A stretch of 64,000 nt of DNA, from positions 24,733,252-24,797,251 of the forward strand of contig NC_134876.1 in assembly GCF_041734735.1 (NCBI RefSeq). Reading direction: 5' to 3'. The notes under the pieces were generated by a model. It had not been told where the DNA came from. It saw nothing but the letters and a program-made list of their open reading frames with translations, and made no database searches. A program made the translations under genes and the position numbers. The number at the start of each line of letters is the position of its first letter. Positions within the stretch are counted from its first letter, which is position 1. Shown piece by piece: positions 22,056 to 64,000 of the stretch. The stretch is from Babylonia areolata. Lineage: Eukaryota > Mollusca > Gastropoda > Neogastropoda > Buccinidae.

Positions 22056-25004
22056 ATGAACAAGTGCCTTTTGTTTTTGGTTTTCGGGTGAGTTGCATGT
22101 AAATGATACTGTTGAAACTTTGCTTGAAGATTTTTTTTTTTAACGTGTTATTCCTTTATCAGTTTATGATGACGGTACCAGGATGTAACAGAATAAAATC
22201 AAATCTGGGTGGGCAGTCCAGCTCGTGTTGATAAATCGGAGTTAAGTGTAAAACGAACGACAAATACGTTATCTTGTTTTTCGATATTCCGATACTTGAC
22301 ATATTTTGCCATTCAGTCTGTGATGCAACATTGTTGTGGCAGCTTGAACACAAGTTGAGTCTTAAGGATTATTGGAACATCCCAGTAATGCAGTGTTCTG
22401 TACTGAAGTAAAAACATATTCAAAATTCCTAAAAACTCTAGGAGTCCGGTGGAACTGTATGGTATAAGTTTCGGTTTCATTCAATACAAGGAAATATTTC
22501 TGTAGGCTGTACTCTGATGCAGCCTGAATGCTTCACATTTCTAAAATAAAATATGAATGTTCAGTCTTGAATAATCTTTGCCAGTATGCACCAGATGTGT
22601 GTCTGCGGGAACTTCCTCCTCACAGTCTTGAATTTTTTTCTTTGTTTTCAGGATCCTTCTGTGTGTGGACAGAGGAGGAACGGACAAGGCACAGAAATTT
22701 CTAAACAGCCTGGATCTTGAAGAGGTAAATTTCAACAGATTTTTTGTGTTTTGTTTTCCTCTACCATTTATCAACTAACCTGTATAAAACTGGAAAATTA
22801 AATGTCCAGTTAATTTCTGCTACATTCATTTTAACACTTTCTTTTTTTTCTTCTCTGCCACTTTTATTACTGACTTGCTTATTCGTATTACAGGAAAATT
22901 ATATGTGCAGTTAAATTTTGACTGTCTTCAGGAATAAAACTTTCCCAAGTTGTGTCAGTCAGTTCATAGTTCATAAGCTTGCTTGGGTCGTTTTTACAGG
23001 GTTGGTTAGCTTTAACTAAGAAAATTATCAAATTCATGTGTGGAATTTGGAAATCAGTTTATTATTACCACTGTTATTGTTATGACGATGGGATGTGAAG
23101 ATCTTTTTCCATCAGCAGATGTGGTGTCGTGTATTTATAAACCGTCCACACGATGTGACACCTCCTTTAAACTGAAACTTTTATGACAGATCTCTTCATT
23201 AGAAGTAAAAGAGTAGCCTTCACTGCGGACAGGCTACTTAAATTTGCACATTGTACTTAAACTTGTTCTTGTTGGCAGTTATTTCCCATAGGAAGTACTT
23301 TGTGGAGCCAGTACCACTGGTGTTTCCAGGATTTAATACAGAAAGGGGTTAGGATGGAGGATGGTTGGGAGGAATACCATTGAACCAAAGTTGACATTTT
23401 ATATGAGATGAAAGTTTTAGGAGGCTGGTGTACGGAAAAAGAAGAGATTTTTTGATTAATTTTCAACTGATTGATACAAGTGTATATTCTTTTGCAGGTT
23501 GTTTTTTTGTTGTTGAAAAAAAGGTGGAAATCATTGTTTAAAAGTATGTTTATTGAAACCACGTATTTCCCCAGGTATAAATGTGCTTATCATTTATATT
23601 TCATTGTCTTCCAAGCAAAAATTTATTTTCGTTTTTTTAAATTTTATTTATTTATTTATTATTATTTTTAATGACCTTTTATATTGTGATGATATTCCAA
23701 ATTTCAGTATTTCCCATGAGACCTAAAACTGTACAGTGTATAAATCACTTAAATACTTCAGACATTACAACTACAAGTCTTATAGTTTCTTCCATTGTAT
23801 TTCAAAGGAAGGGCTAAATTAAAAAAAAAAAAAATAATCAAGCTCCCCATGGTAGAAACATCACTCTGAAGTAACCAAATACAGTTTGGTGTTAGATAAT
23901 TCCTGGTTCTTCCCTGTTTTCTTTTCTTCCATTTTTTTTTTCTTCCACAAACATCGGGTAGGCTCCCAAGACCTGACCAGTGCATTGAGGTTTTGTGAAG
24001 GTTAGGTATCCACCCCCCCTCCCCTTTTTGTTTAATTCCAAAGCAGAGGTGATGTAGCATATTATATGGATCAGTCTGCACACCTTGACACGTCCTTTTA
24101 AACTCAAACTCAAACTTCATGCTTCTTTCACATTTACGTCTGAATGGAAACAGAATACACTGTTCCAGTACAATCTTCCCCTCAGTTTTGCTTTGCACTT
24201 TCACTTCTTGGTTTGTGCCAAGTGGAATGTCTCTTACATGGAGTTGACATCTCTTCAGTAGTTTGCGCAACAGACCGTAGGTTTTATTTTCTTTAAAAAA
24301 GAGAAAAAAAGATTCCTTGTTATCTCCAGTGCTAATGCCACTTTTTTGTCTTTCACCTGACTTGTTGATATGTGTGATTTCAGATTGTTGAAAAACTATT
24401 AGAGTTCGACCTAAACCAAGATGGACAGCTGTCGGAGATTGAGGTGGAGCTTCAGCAACCAGAAATTCAAAAATACCTGGACAGGTATGCAGAGCTTCAG
24501 AAAGCTGAAGAACAGGAGGAGGAGGAGGAAGACGAGAAGGAGGACACTGACAAAAAAGCAGTTCCCCATAATGAAAAGACTGCTCAAAAGAGAGAGACTG
24601 AAGGACATCATCATGCACAATCTCGGGAAACACAGCAGCAAAGACATTCTGCACAAAAAGAGCAGACCAGTCAAAAAGACACCGTTACACCTTCAGGTTC
24701 ACAAACTGAGCAGAACCAGGACAACCTTGATAAACATGAACAAGAAATTCCAGACACCTTCACAGAAAATGCTGCTGTAGAGGATGAAGATGATGGTGTG
24801 GAAATAGAGGTGATAGAGGACCTCCAGTTTGTTGAAGACGATGACACACCAAACTACGGCAGCTTCACATTACCTGCAATTGTTGTGAGTTTATCATTAG
24901 GCGTCCTGACTCTGCTGTATGTTTTGTTCTCCAGAGCAAAGGCTGATCACCTAGCTAAGCATCAGCAACGACAAGGTCAGTTGAATATGAGAGAGCTGTG
25001 GTGA
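22056..25004 (+). CDS. Signal-peptide, single EF-hand, single-pass membrane protein, three exons
   Basis: Exons are 22056-22087 (donor GG|GTGAGT), 22652-22724 and 24384-25004, all in phase, giving 241 residues. Joining exons 1 and 2 yields the signal peptide MNKCLLFLVFGILLCVDRGG, which supports the start. A helix (KAQKFLNSLDLEE) and a canonical 12-residue EF-hand loop follow: D44-x-N46-x-D48-G49-x-L51-x-x-x-E55. Residues 75-190 are Glu/Asp/Gln/Lys-rich and probably disordered, with an acidic EDEDDGVEIEVIEDLQFVEDDD block. One membrane helix lies at about 197-217 (LPAIVVSLSLGVLTLLYVLF) before a short basic tail. This predicts a type I secretory-pathway protein with a luminal or outer calcium site and a small cytosolic tail. 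I do not recognise the family. Two AATAAA signals follow. Confidence 0.8.
23112..23185 (+). mobile_element. SINE-2 3' fragment in EF-hand gene intron 2
   Basis: The motif GCAGATGTGGTGTCGTGTAT and the tail TTTAAACTGAAACTT match the 3' end of SINE-2. A similar fragment is at about 24045-24115. Confidence 0.65.
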
Positions 25005-25326
25005 ACTGGACTTTATTTTGTTTGTGGTTGATGAGAGCGACTGGTGTGTTGTGTTGTGTTGTGTGAGTGGGTTTCCGTGATGTTAATCTGTTTCATCGTT
25101 TCATAAATAGTTGAAGCGTCTTTGCATCTTTGCATTGAGTCACCATCATGCATTTTTTTCTTATCAGTCATTCAGTGTTACTGTATTAGTTATTAGTTCA
25201 TTAGTTTATGTTTTTGTTTGTTCATCAACTTGTTCGTCCATCCCTTGTGATTTTATTCATTTGTTTCTGTTTTCTGTTCCCTTGTTGTGAACAATTACCA
25301 GTATACATTTTTTGTGTGACAGGACA

Positions 25327-25505
25327 AATAAAATTCATTATTCATTCCTTCCTCCCATACCTAATTTTCTCTTCTGTTCTTTGATAAAGTTTTTATTTGT
25401 TTTGTTCTTTTTCTTTCTTTTTGCTTTTGCTTTAACTAAGGATTGGTTTGACTGATATTCATGAATGCTTGAATGGTTTTTACTTCAGATTCTTCTGTGA
25501 ATAAA
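25327..25505 (+). promoter_or_regulatory. Candidate polyadenylation signals of the EF-hand gene
   Basis: AATAAA occurs at 25327-25332 and again at 25500-25505, 320 and 500 bp after the stop codon. No other gene on this strand competes for them. Confidence 0.55.
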
Positions 25506-25548
25506 AACCTGTTGAAATGCTAGCAGTTGGTTACTTTGCTTTGTTCTA

Positions 25549-25606
<58 letters not shown>
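25549..25606. repeat. (AT)n microsatellite
   Basis: A pure AT run of nearly 60 bp, just after the second polyadenylation signal. Confidence 0.95.
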
Positions 25607-25609
<3 letters not shown>

Positions 25610-25610
<1 letters not shown>

Positions 25611-26212
25611 TTTGTTTTGTTTTTTTGATAGATTTATATAATCATATTACTGCCAGTGTCTCACAGTTCCATTATGACAGTCTGTGCTTTTGTTTTACTG
25701 TTTGGTAGATATCCGAACATTGTACCATTGGGCCTTGTCTCATTTTTTTTCTTTGTTGTTGTTGTTGTTGTTTTGCTTGTTCTGGATTGGTGGGATTTTA
25801 TTGTTGTTGTCAATTTGCTGATACAGTGATTTGGTGTGAAGTTGTGTAGCAGTATCATGGCTTTTAAAGTGAATTGTGATTTCTTGTTCTGTCTGTTGAT
25901 CTTTAAAATCATGAATATTCAATCAGTAACTTAAATTTGAAATTTGTGCTCAAAGAATTGTTGTTGTTTTTGTTTTGTTTTTTAAATCTAACACTCAGTG
26001 GAAACAGGTGAAAAGCTCTGAAAATATAATATGGTACACTAATACTTCAGTTATGAAAAAAAAAAGATAAAAAATAAAAATTAGTAATCATCCAGTTATA
26101 TCACCCAAATATATTGCTGCCAACCTCCGTACATTCTCACACTGAAAAGAAAGTTTAGAGAGCAGTAAGCACCACCACAACCCATTCACTTGACAAAGCA
26201 AATTTTAAATAT

Positions 26213-26248
<36 letters not shown>

Positions 26249-27086
26249 TAGACCAAATTTCTGCAAGAAGGAATGTTTTCTGTCATGCAGTGTGGCCATT
26301 TTAATTAAACAATGAATGTATCCTTTTGAACATTCTTTTTTTTTTTTTATTGCTTTTGTTATGATATCATGATTAAGTCTCTTTTGTCTGGTCACATGAA
26401 ATTCATCATGGTCTGTCATCAGGGTAACAGACAGTGACAACGTGGCAACTGATAAGCTTGAAAAATGATACTTTGTTTTGCTGCTCACAGTTACAGTAAA
26501 ACAAAAAAGAAAAGAAAAAAGGTTCAAACAAGAGGCAAAAAAAGACAAGCAAAGAGCATAACCAGACGGCTCTGACAATGAATGTGTGGGAAGTTGAACG
26601 TATACAGTGTCTTAAGTGCACAAATGATTTACCTGCTTGCGCTTTGCATGAAGTCCACTGTGGACATTTGTTAAAAAAAAAAGAAGAAAAAAAAGTTTTT
26701 ACATGAAAAAAACAACAACAACAACAACAAAACAAAATGAGGACAAAAACTAAAAAAAAAACCCCCCCCCCCCCCCCCACACACACACCCCTTCTAAAAA
26801 AGAAGAAAAAAAAAAGTCACATCATTCAAAATTGGGGAAGTTTTAACATCACCTTACTGATCTTTATTATCAAGTGTACATGTATGCCTGGGTCAAAAAA
26901 GTATACATGTCTGCTTGGGTCAAAAGGAATATAAATAAAATTAAAAGGGTCTTGTTTAACTTAAAGGACTTTGTCTCTTCTCTTATTTTGTTTTTGTTTT
27001 CTGTCTGTCCATGTCTTTTGTCTGAGATTCATCCTGCCCAGTCAGGCTTGGGATCAGTCTGTTACTGCTTCATGCATCGACATGTT

Positions 27087-27131
<45 letters not shown>

Positions 27132-27940
27132 GGGGAGGGGGATATATGCATGTGAGTGAGTGTGTGCATGCACAAGCACTATATATGATACATATTCATT
27201 ACATATATGGATATATAGATGTCTACAAATCCTACAGTAATTTATATACAATTTTGATTCATGTTTTTACCTTTTGTTAATGAAATATCCCCAACTCCCC
27301 CAAATTCCTTGTGACCCTGATAGTGATAAACCTGGTCATAAAGACCTATTTCTATTAGGTTCAATTCCAATCTGTACTGCCAGTTCACAGGAGACAGTTT
27401 ATCAGTGTTAATGTTAGAACAGTTGTGATGAGGCCTGTTTTTTTGTGTGTTTTGAAGTGATTCTGTGTGGAAGGTGTGTGTGTGTGTGTGTGTGTGTGAC
27501 TGATGATTGTATTTTTAATACTCCTTGTCCATACCAAATTTTTGTATTCAATGGCAATGAAGAGTCTTGAAGAGGGGACAGCGTAGTGCTGCTGTGTCAC
27601 TCACTGGTGTTCACCTATGCCTGTTCTGAGTCAGCATACATGGGGAAACAATATTCCAGACTCTCCATCGAGGACAATTACTGCTTTAGTGTTCAGTTCC
27701 TTCTCTGATCTGTGGCCTCATAATGGCACTAAATTGACAGATCTCCCTTTGGGATTTTGGCACTAAAAGTTTGGCAGATAAACCCAGGTATGGGAGATTT
27801 GGGATGAACAGTGCAGGGTATTCAATGTCAGTAAAATGGTACTGATGAAGGGACAGAAATAACCCCCCAAAAAAACAAAACAGCTTAGTGCTGGAGCCCG
27901 AGTGAGTGAGTGGCCCCTCCAGCCTTGAGCAGTGGAGTTA
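25610..27940. other. No gene seen; AT-rich with microsatellites
   Basis: No frame carries a recognisable domain. The stretch holds CA runs at 26213-26242, poly-C with CA at 26763-26790, a TG run at 27089-27130 and a further TG run near 27474-27498. Confidence 0.5.
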
Positions 27941-28395
27941 ATTTTAATGACCAAATGGCTGATGCACTTAAGGTCAAGTTGTTCAAGCTGGGTTCTTTAT
28001 TTAGTGAAGGTTGTGTTGTTCGAGTGGTTCAGTCTTGAAACTCCTCCCCCCCCCCCCACACCCACCCCACCTCAGTTCCCCCTTTTGTTTCCTCCCCTCT
28101 GACCCCTCATAGTGTGGAGCACCAGCATGTTCTGCCCAGTGACTGTGTCCAGCATGAATCTGCTGACACCAAGGACTTGAGGCACTGCTCACCACACAAC
28201 CTGAAGTGAAGGGAATGTTAAACTCAGCTCACCATGAGAGCAGTCAGCCGTGGCTGAATGGCCACAGATTCTGAGACAGTTTTCCACACTGTTTTTAATG
28301 ACCAAATGGCTGATGCACTTAAGGTCAAGTTGTTCAAGCTGGGTTCTTTATTTAGTGAAGGTTGTGTTGTTCGAGTGGGTCAGTCTTGAAACTCC
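27941..28395. repeat. Pair of about 100-bp direct repeats
   Basis: The segment holding CAAATGGCTGATGCACTTAA and GTGAAGGTTGTGTTGTTCGA occurs at about 27945-28043 and again at about 28293-28395, almost identical. The roughly 250 bp between them is unrelated sequence with a poly-C run. Confidence 0.9.
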
Positions 28396-28530
28396 CTTCC
28401 CTGCCTCTTCCTTTTCTTTAGTTTCTCCAGTTTTAGAGTTATGCGTGCATGAGAATGACTGGTGCGAAAGCGCTTAGATTTGTCTGTGCACAAGATTCAG
28501 CGCTATATAAGTACCATTATTATTATTATT
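28395..28530 (+). mobile_element. LINE 3' tail fragment
   Basis: It contains GAATGACTGGTGCGAAAGCG and GCGCTATATAAGTACC followed by (ATT)n, matching the tail of the LINE at 712-1405. No coding part is left. The second copy of the 100-bp direct repeat joins its left end. Confidence 0.75.
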
Positions 28531-28559
28531 ATTACTGTGTTATGTTTTTGTGATAGTGG

Positions 28560-28985
28560 ATGGGGATGGTGTTACTGCTGTGGAGATTTATAGGTTGGAG
28601 ACTGCATGACAAGGCTGCACTCTATGCTTCGTTTTTTATAACTGTATATCAGTGTCAACAGAAAAAATACAGAGCAATATCCACAGTTTTCACCCTCCAG
28701 ACAGAATGAGTAGTGTTCACTAGGAGTGAATGTTCCTTCTGCCAATCACACAGAAGAGTGGAGGGGAACAAATGTGGATATAATCAAATACAGACATTTG
28801 TGTTGGTCAGAAAATCTGAGCAACAATCCTAAAGACGTCAGTTTTCCCATTAGTTAAAGCTCATAGCATGCTCAGCTCTGAGCAGGAGCCTGCCATAGGC
28901 AGAAAAATCCCACAGCTTTTATTCTGCCTCTGATGGGGTTCAAACCCCAAGATTTTAATGAGAACAGAAATTGACATTTTCTGAC
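28560..28985 (-). mobile_element. tRNA-derived SINE-like element (family also at 50690-51000)
   Basis: A B-box-like GGGGTTCAAACCCC lies at the right and a shared left segment (GACTGCATGACAAGGCTGCA) resembles 50715-50740. It is diverged and its limits are uncertain. Confidence 0.4.
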
Positions 28986-29543
28986 AGTGGCAGGAAAAAC
29001 TTTATTTCATTCTGTCTTTGTGGGAGGGGAGGGTGAGTGGGTAGTGGGGTTGGTAAAAAAAAAAGAAAAAAAAGAAGGAAAACCCGGGTAGCTTTATGGT
29101 AAAATCAGACATGAAGAAAATTAAAACTTGCTTCCGAATCAGTTTTTTTTTTGTGTGTGTGTGTGTGTTTTTTGTTTTTGTTTTTTTAACTCTCCAATGA
29201 TCAGTACTGACACCCCAAACCCCACCAAGAGTCTGAAAGAAAAATGTGGACGGTCTGCATTCCACTTCCTTGTACATAGATGTGTTTTCATTCGCACTTT
29301 GGCAACCTGTAAATAGATATGTTTTCATTGGCACTTTGCCAGCCTTTCACATTTATATATCTATAACATACACACACACACACACTGTCTGACAATGGTG
29401 CACCATCCACCAGAGTGGTAAACAACTGTGTAATCGACACAGCTAAAGTGAAATCTGGAAAATGTTGATCAAACTCGTCGCGATACATTGCGTGTGGTGA
29501 AGTTATTTGTAGTACTTGCTGGAATACAGGGAGAGGAACGAAA

Positions 29544-29889
29544 ATGGGTTGCTGTGCTTGTAAAAGAAGTAGAATTTCAGCATCTAATGATGACTCGGAC
29601 AACTGTTCCACAAGGCCAAGAACGGACGGCATATCAGCTGGAATGGCAGGCTCACTTCTGCTGCTTGCAGACCCAAATAAATGCAGAACTGCTGCTGTTC
29701 AAGAAGTCCCTCACACTGACACAGTTGTTTCTCCGCTTGGAGACCCACCAAATAACAGTGCTTCAACCACCTTGCAGGAAGTTTCTCACACTGACACAGT
29801 TGTTTCTCCGCTTGGAGACCCACCAAATAACAGTGCTTCAACCACCTTGCAGGAAGTTTCTCACACTGACACAGTTATTTCGCCAAGAG
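29544..29889 (+). CDS. Possible first exon of a lipid-anchored protein with 25-residue repeats
   Basis: The frame starts MGCCACKRS. Gly2 with Cys3, Cys4 and Cys6 fits dual N-myristoylation and palmitoylation. A polar stretch with DDSD and LLLLADP follows, then 2.5 tandem 25-residue units (QEVSHTDTVVSPLGD + PPNNSASTTL), nearly identical at the DNA level (75-bp units from 29710). A donor-like AGAG|GTAAAA lies at 29886-29895; without splicing the frame would run on to 30086 into sequence that does not look coding. MGCC...DSD...LLL.DP recalls the N-terminus of LAMTOR1, but no later LAMTOR1 exon is seen before the next gene, so I do not assign that name. No 3' partner exon was identified. It may be a real first exon, a gene remnant or a chance frame. 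Confidence 0.35.
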
Positions 29890-30086
29890 GTAAAACGTTG
29901 AGAAGCATTGCTTGGCCTGTGATAGAGAAGAAGATTCACCCCAATACCCAACACACGGCTGTAATAGTGGTATTGCGGTTTCGTTTTAACAGGTTCAGAA
30001 TGTCGGCAAGCTGGATGACGGCTGTGTCCACATTTCTTCCCCTCCTCTGTGCAACTGGCGGTGTGAACGTCACGGACGTTATATAA

Positions 30087-30970
30087 TTTATTTGGCAAGC
30101 AAAATCTGTTCGATAAAAGAGAGGAGCCCACAATGAAGGTCCATTGCCGTCCAGAGTGGATGTCATTCTGTCTTGAACGAGACCAGTACATTCAAAGGTT
30201 TTGCCACGGTCTCTTTCTCTTCAAGTGGAAGACATCTTTATTCTTCTTGATAGTATATTTCGATTAATATTTGATTTTTAAAACAATTTTTGAAAGCAAT
30301 TGTATAGCGTAAATGAATCAGCCCGCACGACGAACATTGACGCTTGCTTAAAACCGAAACTAGCGTAGTCGCCTGTTTGCCTAGTGCGTTACTTCTTGAA
30401 AATAAAATGAAATGAAGAGTGCAAAAACAACAACAAAACACCTACCGCTTGAGCCCAAGAAAGACATCTAACGTCGCGGCTATCACTTGCGCAATGTGTG
30501 GCCTTTTCTTCGGTCAGCCAGCAGACGTGGTGGGTCTCATCGCTCAGCTTTTGCACACAGCTGAAAGCTCACAGCCACATTCCCACCACCCCCACCAACC
30601 CCATCCTCCCCCACCCCTTCCCTTCGTCCCCCACCTTTGTCTCACCCTCATCCCCACCCTTCCTCCCCTTCCCCACGCCTCAACTCCCACCCGCAGGCGA
30701 TGAACGGTTTTCGTGGTAGCGAGGTTCAACTGCCGAGGCAAGCAAAAAAAAAAAACAAAAAAAATCGCAAATAGAATTTTTTTTTTAATCAAAACTATAT
30801 GTTGTAAAACTAAACATTTTTGATTAAAACCTACATTTTTCTGTATTTGTAATTTGCGAGGTTTGGCTTGTGTGTTTTTTTTTCAATTGGTTTTTCACTT
30901 CTGGGTGAGTGAGAAACAGGAGAGTCACGTGTCACAGCTTTGGTCAGCTGTTGGGTGATGGGTGGCGCAT
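30087..30970. other. No gene seen between the MGCC frame and UBE4
   Basis: The stretch holds a CCCCACC-rich part at 30585-30690 and A-rich runs near 30745-30765. No domain is recognised. Confidence 0.5.
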
Positions 30971-30974
30971 TGAG

Positions 30975-31104
30975 TAAGACCTACCCCACCAGTTCCGTTG
31001 CGATTTCTCGTGCCTCCGATGTGTTGTAGCTTTGTTACCGCGAAGACCGGCCGGCTTGAACTGGATATCTTGTTTGACGCGGGCCACATGTACGCAGAAG
31101 AAAG
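30975..31104 (+). other. Candidate noncoding first exon of the UBE4 gene
   Basis: A locally GC- and CpG-rich stretch (CGCGAAGACCGGCCGG) ends in a consensus donor AAAG|GTAAGG at 31105. The next acceptor, TTTTCAG at 32609, opens the exon that holds the UBE4 start codon 78 bp later. A 5' UTR exon here is an inference; no transcript data are available. Confidence 0.45.
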
Positions 31105-31320
31105 GTAAGGTGTTTGTGTGCAGGCATGGAGGTGTTTGTGGATGTGCATGGAGTGCGAGATTGTTAGTTCCGATTCTTGTTCGGGACCAACGAAGTGTGC
31201 TGTACACAAAAACTTAGAAAAAAATAATTTTTCAGGCAGTGTACATGGCCCTTGTGGAGCTGTAGTGTACGCGTGTTTCTTGTGTTTCAGTTTCTCACTT
31301 TCCGTTTGTTTTTTTGTTTG

Positions 31321-31368
<48 letters not shown>

Positions 31369-32070
31369 CTATCTTTGTCACTGTCTGTCCCACCACTCTC
31401 TTTCAGTTCTTTTCTCCGGTCCTTTCACTCTGCTTCTTTGTCCACTTCTCACAGTCTCCACCCCCAACTTCCCAACTTTGACCATACAGTATGGGGGAAG
31501 ATCATACAGACATTCTAAGTAAGAAACATGTGTTCATCTGATAAGATTGGGAATTTCATTCTGTCATTTTCCACTGTGGATAGTCCCACAGATCAGAGAT
31601 ATTCAGGTAGGAGACTGAAGCCCGTGCAGTTCTGCATGACTCGTACAAATGTTAAGACTTGAGCAAACTGGACTATTTTTAAACTTTGAATTTGAAGCCA
31701 AATTAATCACCTTTGTGTGTGTGTGTGTGTGCTGCAGTAAATCTGAGTGATGAGGATGTGAATCTTTCAGTCAATGCATAAATGATGGAGTGGCTGAAAA
31801 TAGATCATTGTCTCTAGTATCAGGATGTTCATGTCTCTCCCAAACTGACGTGGCAGAGATGAAATGACAAAACAAAAGCTTTCATTGGTCAATCTGGTAT
31901 ATAAATTAACTGCGCAGACACGTATTCACTATTTATTACGGATCTTTTGAATATCATACATCCATGAAAACTATTTGCTTTGTAATAGATATAACTTTTT
32001 TCTGTTTAGCTTGCTTGAAAGAGTGAAAGAGAGGCAGTATGCTTTTTTTTTTCTTTTCTTTTTTTTAAAA

Positions 32071-32421
32071 TCACTTGTTCTCCCCAGGGAGAGCGCGTTG
32101 CTACACTACAGCACCACCCATTTTGTTGTATTTTTTCCTGTGTGCAGTTTTTTTATTTGTTTTTTCCTATCGAAGTGGATTTTTCTACAGAAGTTTGCCA
32201 GGAACAACCCTTTTGTTGCCGTGTGTTCTTTTACATGCGCTAAGTGCATACTGCACACGGGACCTCAGTTTATTGTCTCATCCGAATGACTAGTGTCCAG
32301 ACCACCACTCAAGGTCTAGAGGAGGGGGAGAAAATATCAGCGGCTGAGCCGTGATTCGAACCAGAGCACACAGATTCTCTGGCTTCCTAGGTGGACGCAT
32401 TACCTCTAGGCCATCACTCCA
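32071..32421 (-). mobile_element. SINE-3 copy in UBE4 intron 1
   Basis: On the minus strand the head reads GTGATGGCCTAGAGGTAATG with B box GGTTCGAATC. The central part carries GAGACAATAAACTGAGGTCC and TTCTGTAGAAAAATCCACTT, shared with SINE-2, and the 3' part GGGAGAACAAG is truncated. Confidence 0.85.
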
Positions 32422-32687
32422 CTGATGTGAATGTAAGAACATGAAAACTGTTTTAAATGAGACAATTTCTTTTGCCAAAGCAATGCCTGGGTGCAGGGCT
32501 CAATGAGTAAAAATGCTGTGCATTTATTGATTATAATGTATTATATGGGTTTATCAGTGTTTTTGTCATTTGCCATCAGTGTTGAAACTTTTCATGACTT
32601 CCTTTTCAGACACAACACAGAGTGAAACATCCACTGCTGTCGTAGACTTTACATTATTAATCAACAAATCCTGAATCAGCCAGAAAG

Positions 32688-63301
<30,614 letters not shown>

Positions 63302-64000
63302 GTGAGTGCAGAAAGAAAAGAGTTATTTATAAAAAAAAAAAAAAATAATAGTTTTAGTGTCTGTGTGTCCATGTTCATATTGTGCAAAGGTGTAAATCTA
63401 TTGGGGAAAAAAAAAAGAAATAATAAAGTGAAAGTTTAACCAATGAATAAAAAGAGTGTAAAGATGTACACAAATATGAACAAACTGATGGTAATTGATG
63501 AAACAGCGAGTAATTGAATATGTTTTGATATTTATGTTGTGCATTGGCATAGATCTGTGAAAAAGATAAATAAAATCTTTAATACATAGATGTACTGTCA
63601 TTATCATCAGATAACAATTCAACCCAAAGGAGTGGAGAAACCACTGATATACATAAATCTACTGTCATTAACAAATAGCAAAGAGCAGCAACTCTCTCCA
63701 CACACAAGGTACACAACTCCAAACCAATGCCGCCTACGCCATCGACTCAGCCAGCACACAGGTAAATAAAAGGTACATTGGAACAAACCCAGACACTTGC
63801 CCAAAAAAGGAAGCGCCGGGCCTGTCCTTATACCGATCATTTGACATGTGCACACAGCAGCAATGACAGAAGAAATGTGCAAACACAAATTTGCTTTTAT
63901 TCAAGACTGGCATAGCCTCTTTAATCCTGAACAAGCCACACAGAACACACGGACAATACAGAACAAACACGTGGTTGCCTTGGTGGCATCAGATACCAGT
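63302..64000. other. UBE4 intron 23, open at the window edge
   Basis: It follows the donor GCGAA|GTGAGT. I see no further UBE4 exon before the edge. The stretch is AT-rich with no recognised element. Confidence 0.6.

Noticed and set aside
23758-24654. 298-codon minus-strand frame
   Set aside because: It is antisense to EF-hand exon 3 and its intron; the plus frame has a signal peptide, EF-hand and membrane helix.
29544-30086. LAMTOR1 assignment
   Set aside because: Only MGCC, DSD and LLL-DP agree; no further LAMTOR1 exon is found, and the repeat region has no counterpart.
63302-64000. UBE4 U-box domain
   Set aside because: No frame to the window end shows the U-box pattern; it must lie to the right.

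Overview
The window looks like nuclear DNA of a gastropod mollusc. The evidence is intron-rich genes with consensus GT-AG splice sites, abundant (CA)n and (TA)n microsatellites, and several tRNA-derived SINE families that I recall from caenogastropod (periwinkle- or whelk-like) sequence. The clade call rests on memory of repeats and is an inference. I see no bacterial, LTR-retroviral or other viral element.

Layout. (1) 1-5.8 kb: a 10-bp minisatellite at the left edge, a LINE 3' end, then a two-exon class A peptide-type GPCR (1956-5413, +). Its intron carries a 32-bp minisatellite, and SINEs sit against both ends of the coding region. (2) 5.8-11 kb: AT-rich, no gene seen, with a 44-bp minisatellite that has grown inside a SINE-like element. 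(3) 11.7-19.7 kb: a complete six-exon VPS25 gene (ESCRT-II subunit) on the minus strand. (4) 20.7-21.8 kb: a GC-rich block of old repeats including a LINE 3' end. (5) 22.1-25.0 kb: a three-exon gene (+) for a signal-peptide, single-EF-hand, single-pass membrane protein I cannot name. (6) 25-29.5 kb: no gene seen, mostly repeats. (7) 29.5 kb: a short reading frame starting MGCCACK with 25-residue repeats, possibly a first exon. (8) 31-64 kb: a UBE4-family ubiquitin chain elongation factor (closest to UBE4B/Ufd2), 22 coding exons, phase-consistent through 1265 residues. The final exons with the U-box lie beyond the right edge.

The genes do not form an operon. VPS25 (endosomal sorting of ubiquitinated cargo) and UBE4 (ubiquitin chain extension) both act in ubiquitin-dependent turnover, but I read the proximity as chance.

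The most striking feature is in the introns. Six separate intron ends of the UBE4 gene carry tandem arrays whose repeat unit contains the gene's own exon-intron junction: the last or first exon bases plus the splice site, copied from 2 to about 36 times. One intron (58253-60191) is built almost entirely from copies of its own two boundaries. A decayed single copy of the same kind precedes GPCR exon 2. In addition, several SINEs end 10-30 bp upstream of 3' splice sites, so polypyrimidine tract and branch point there are SINE-derived. These two patterns are my best candidates for something undescribed.
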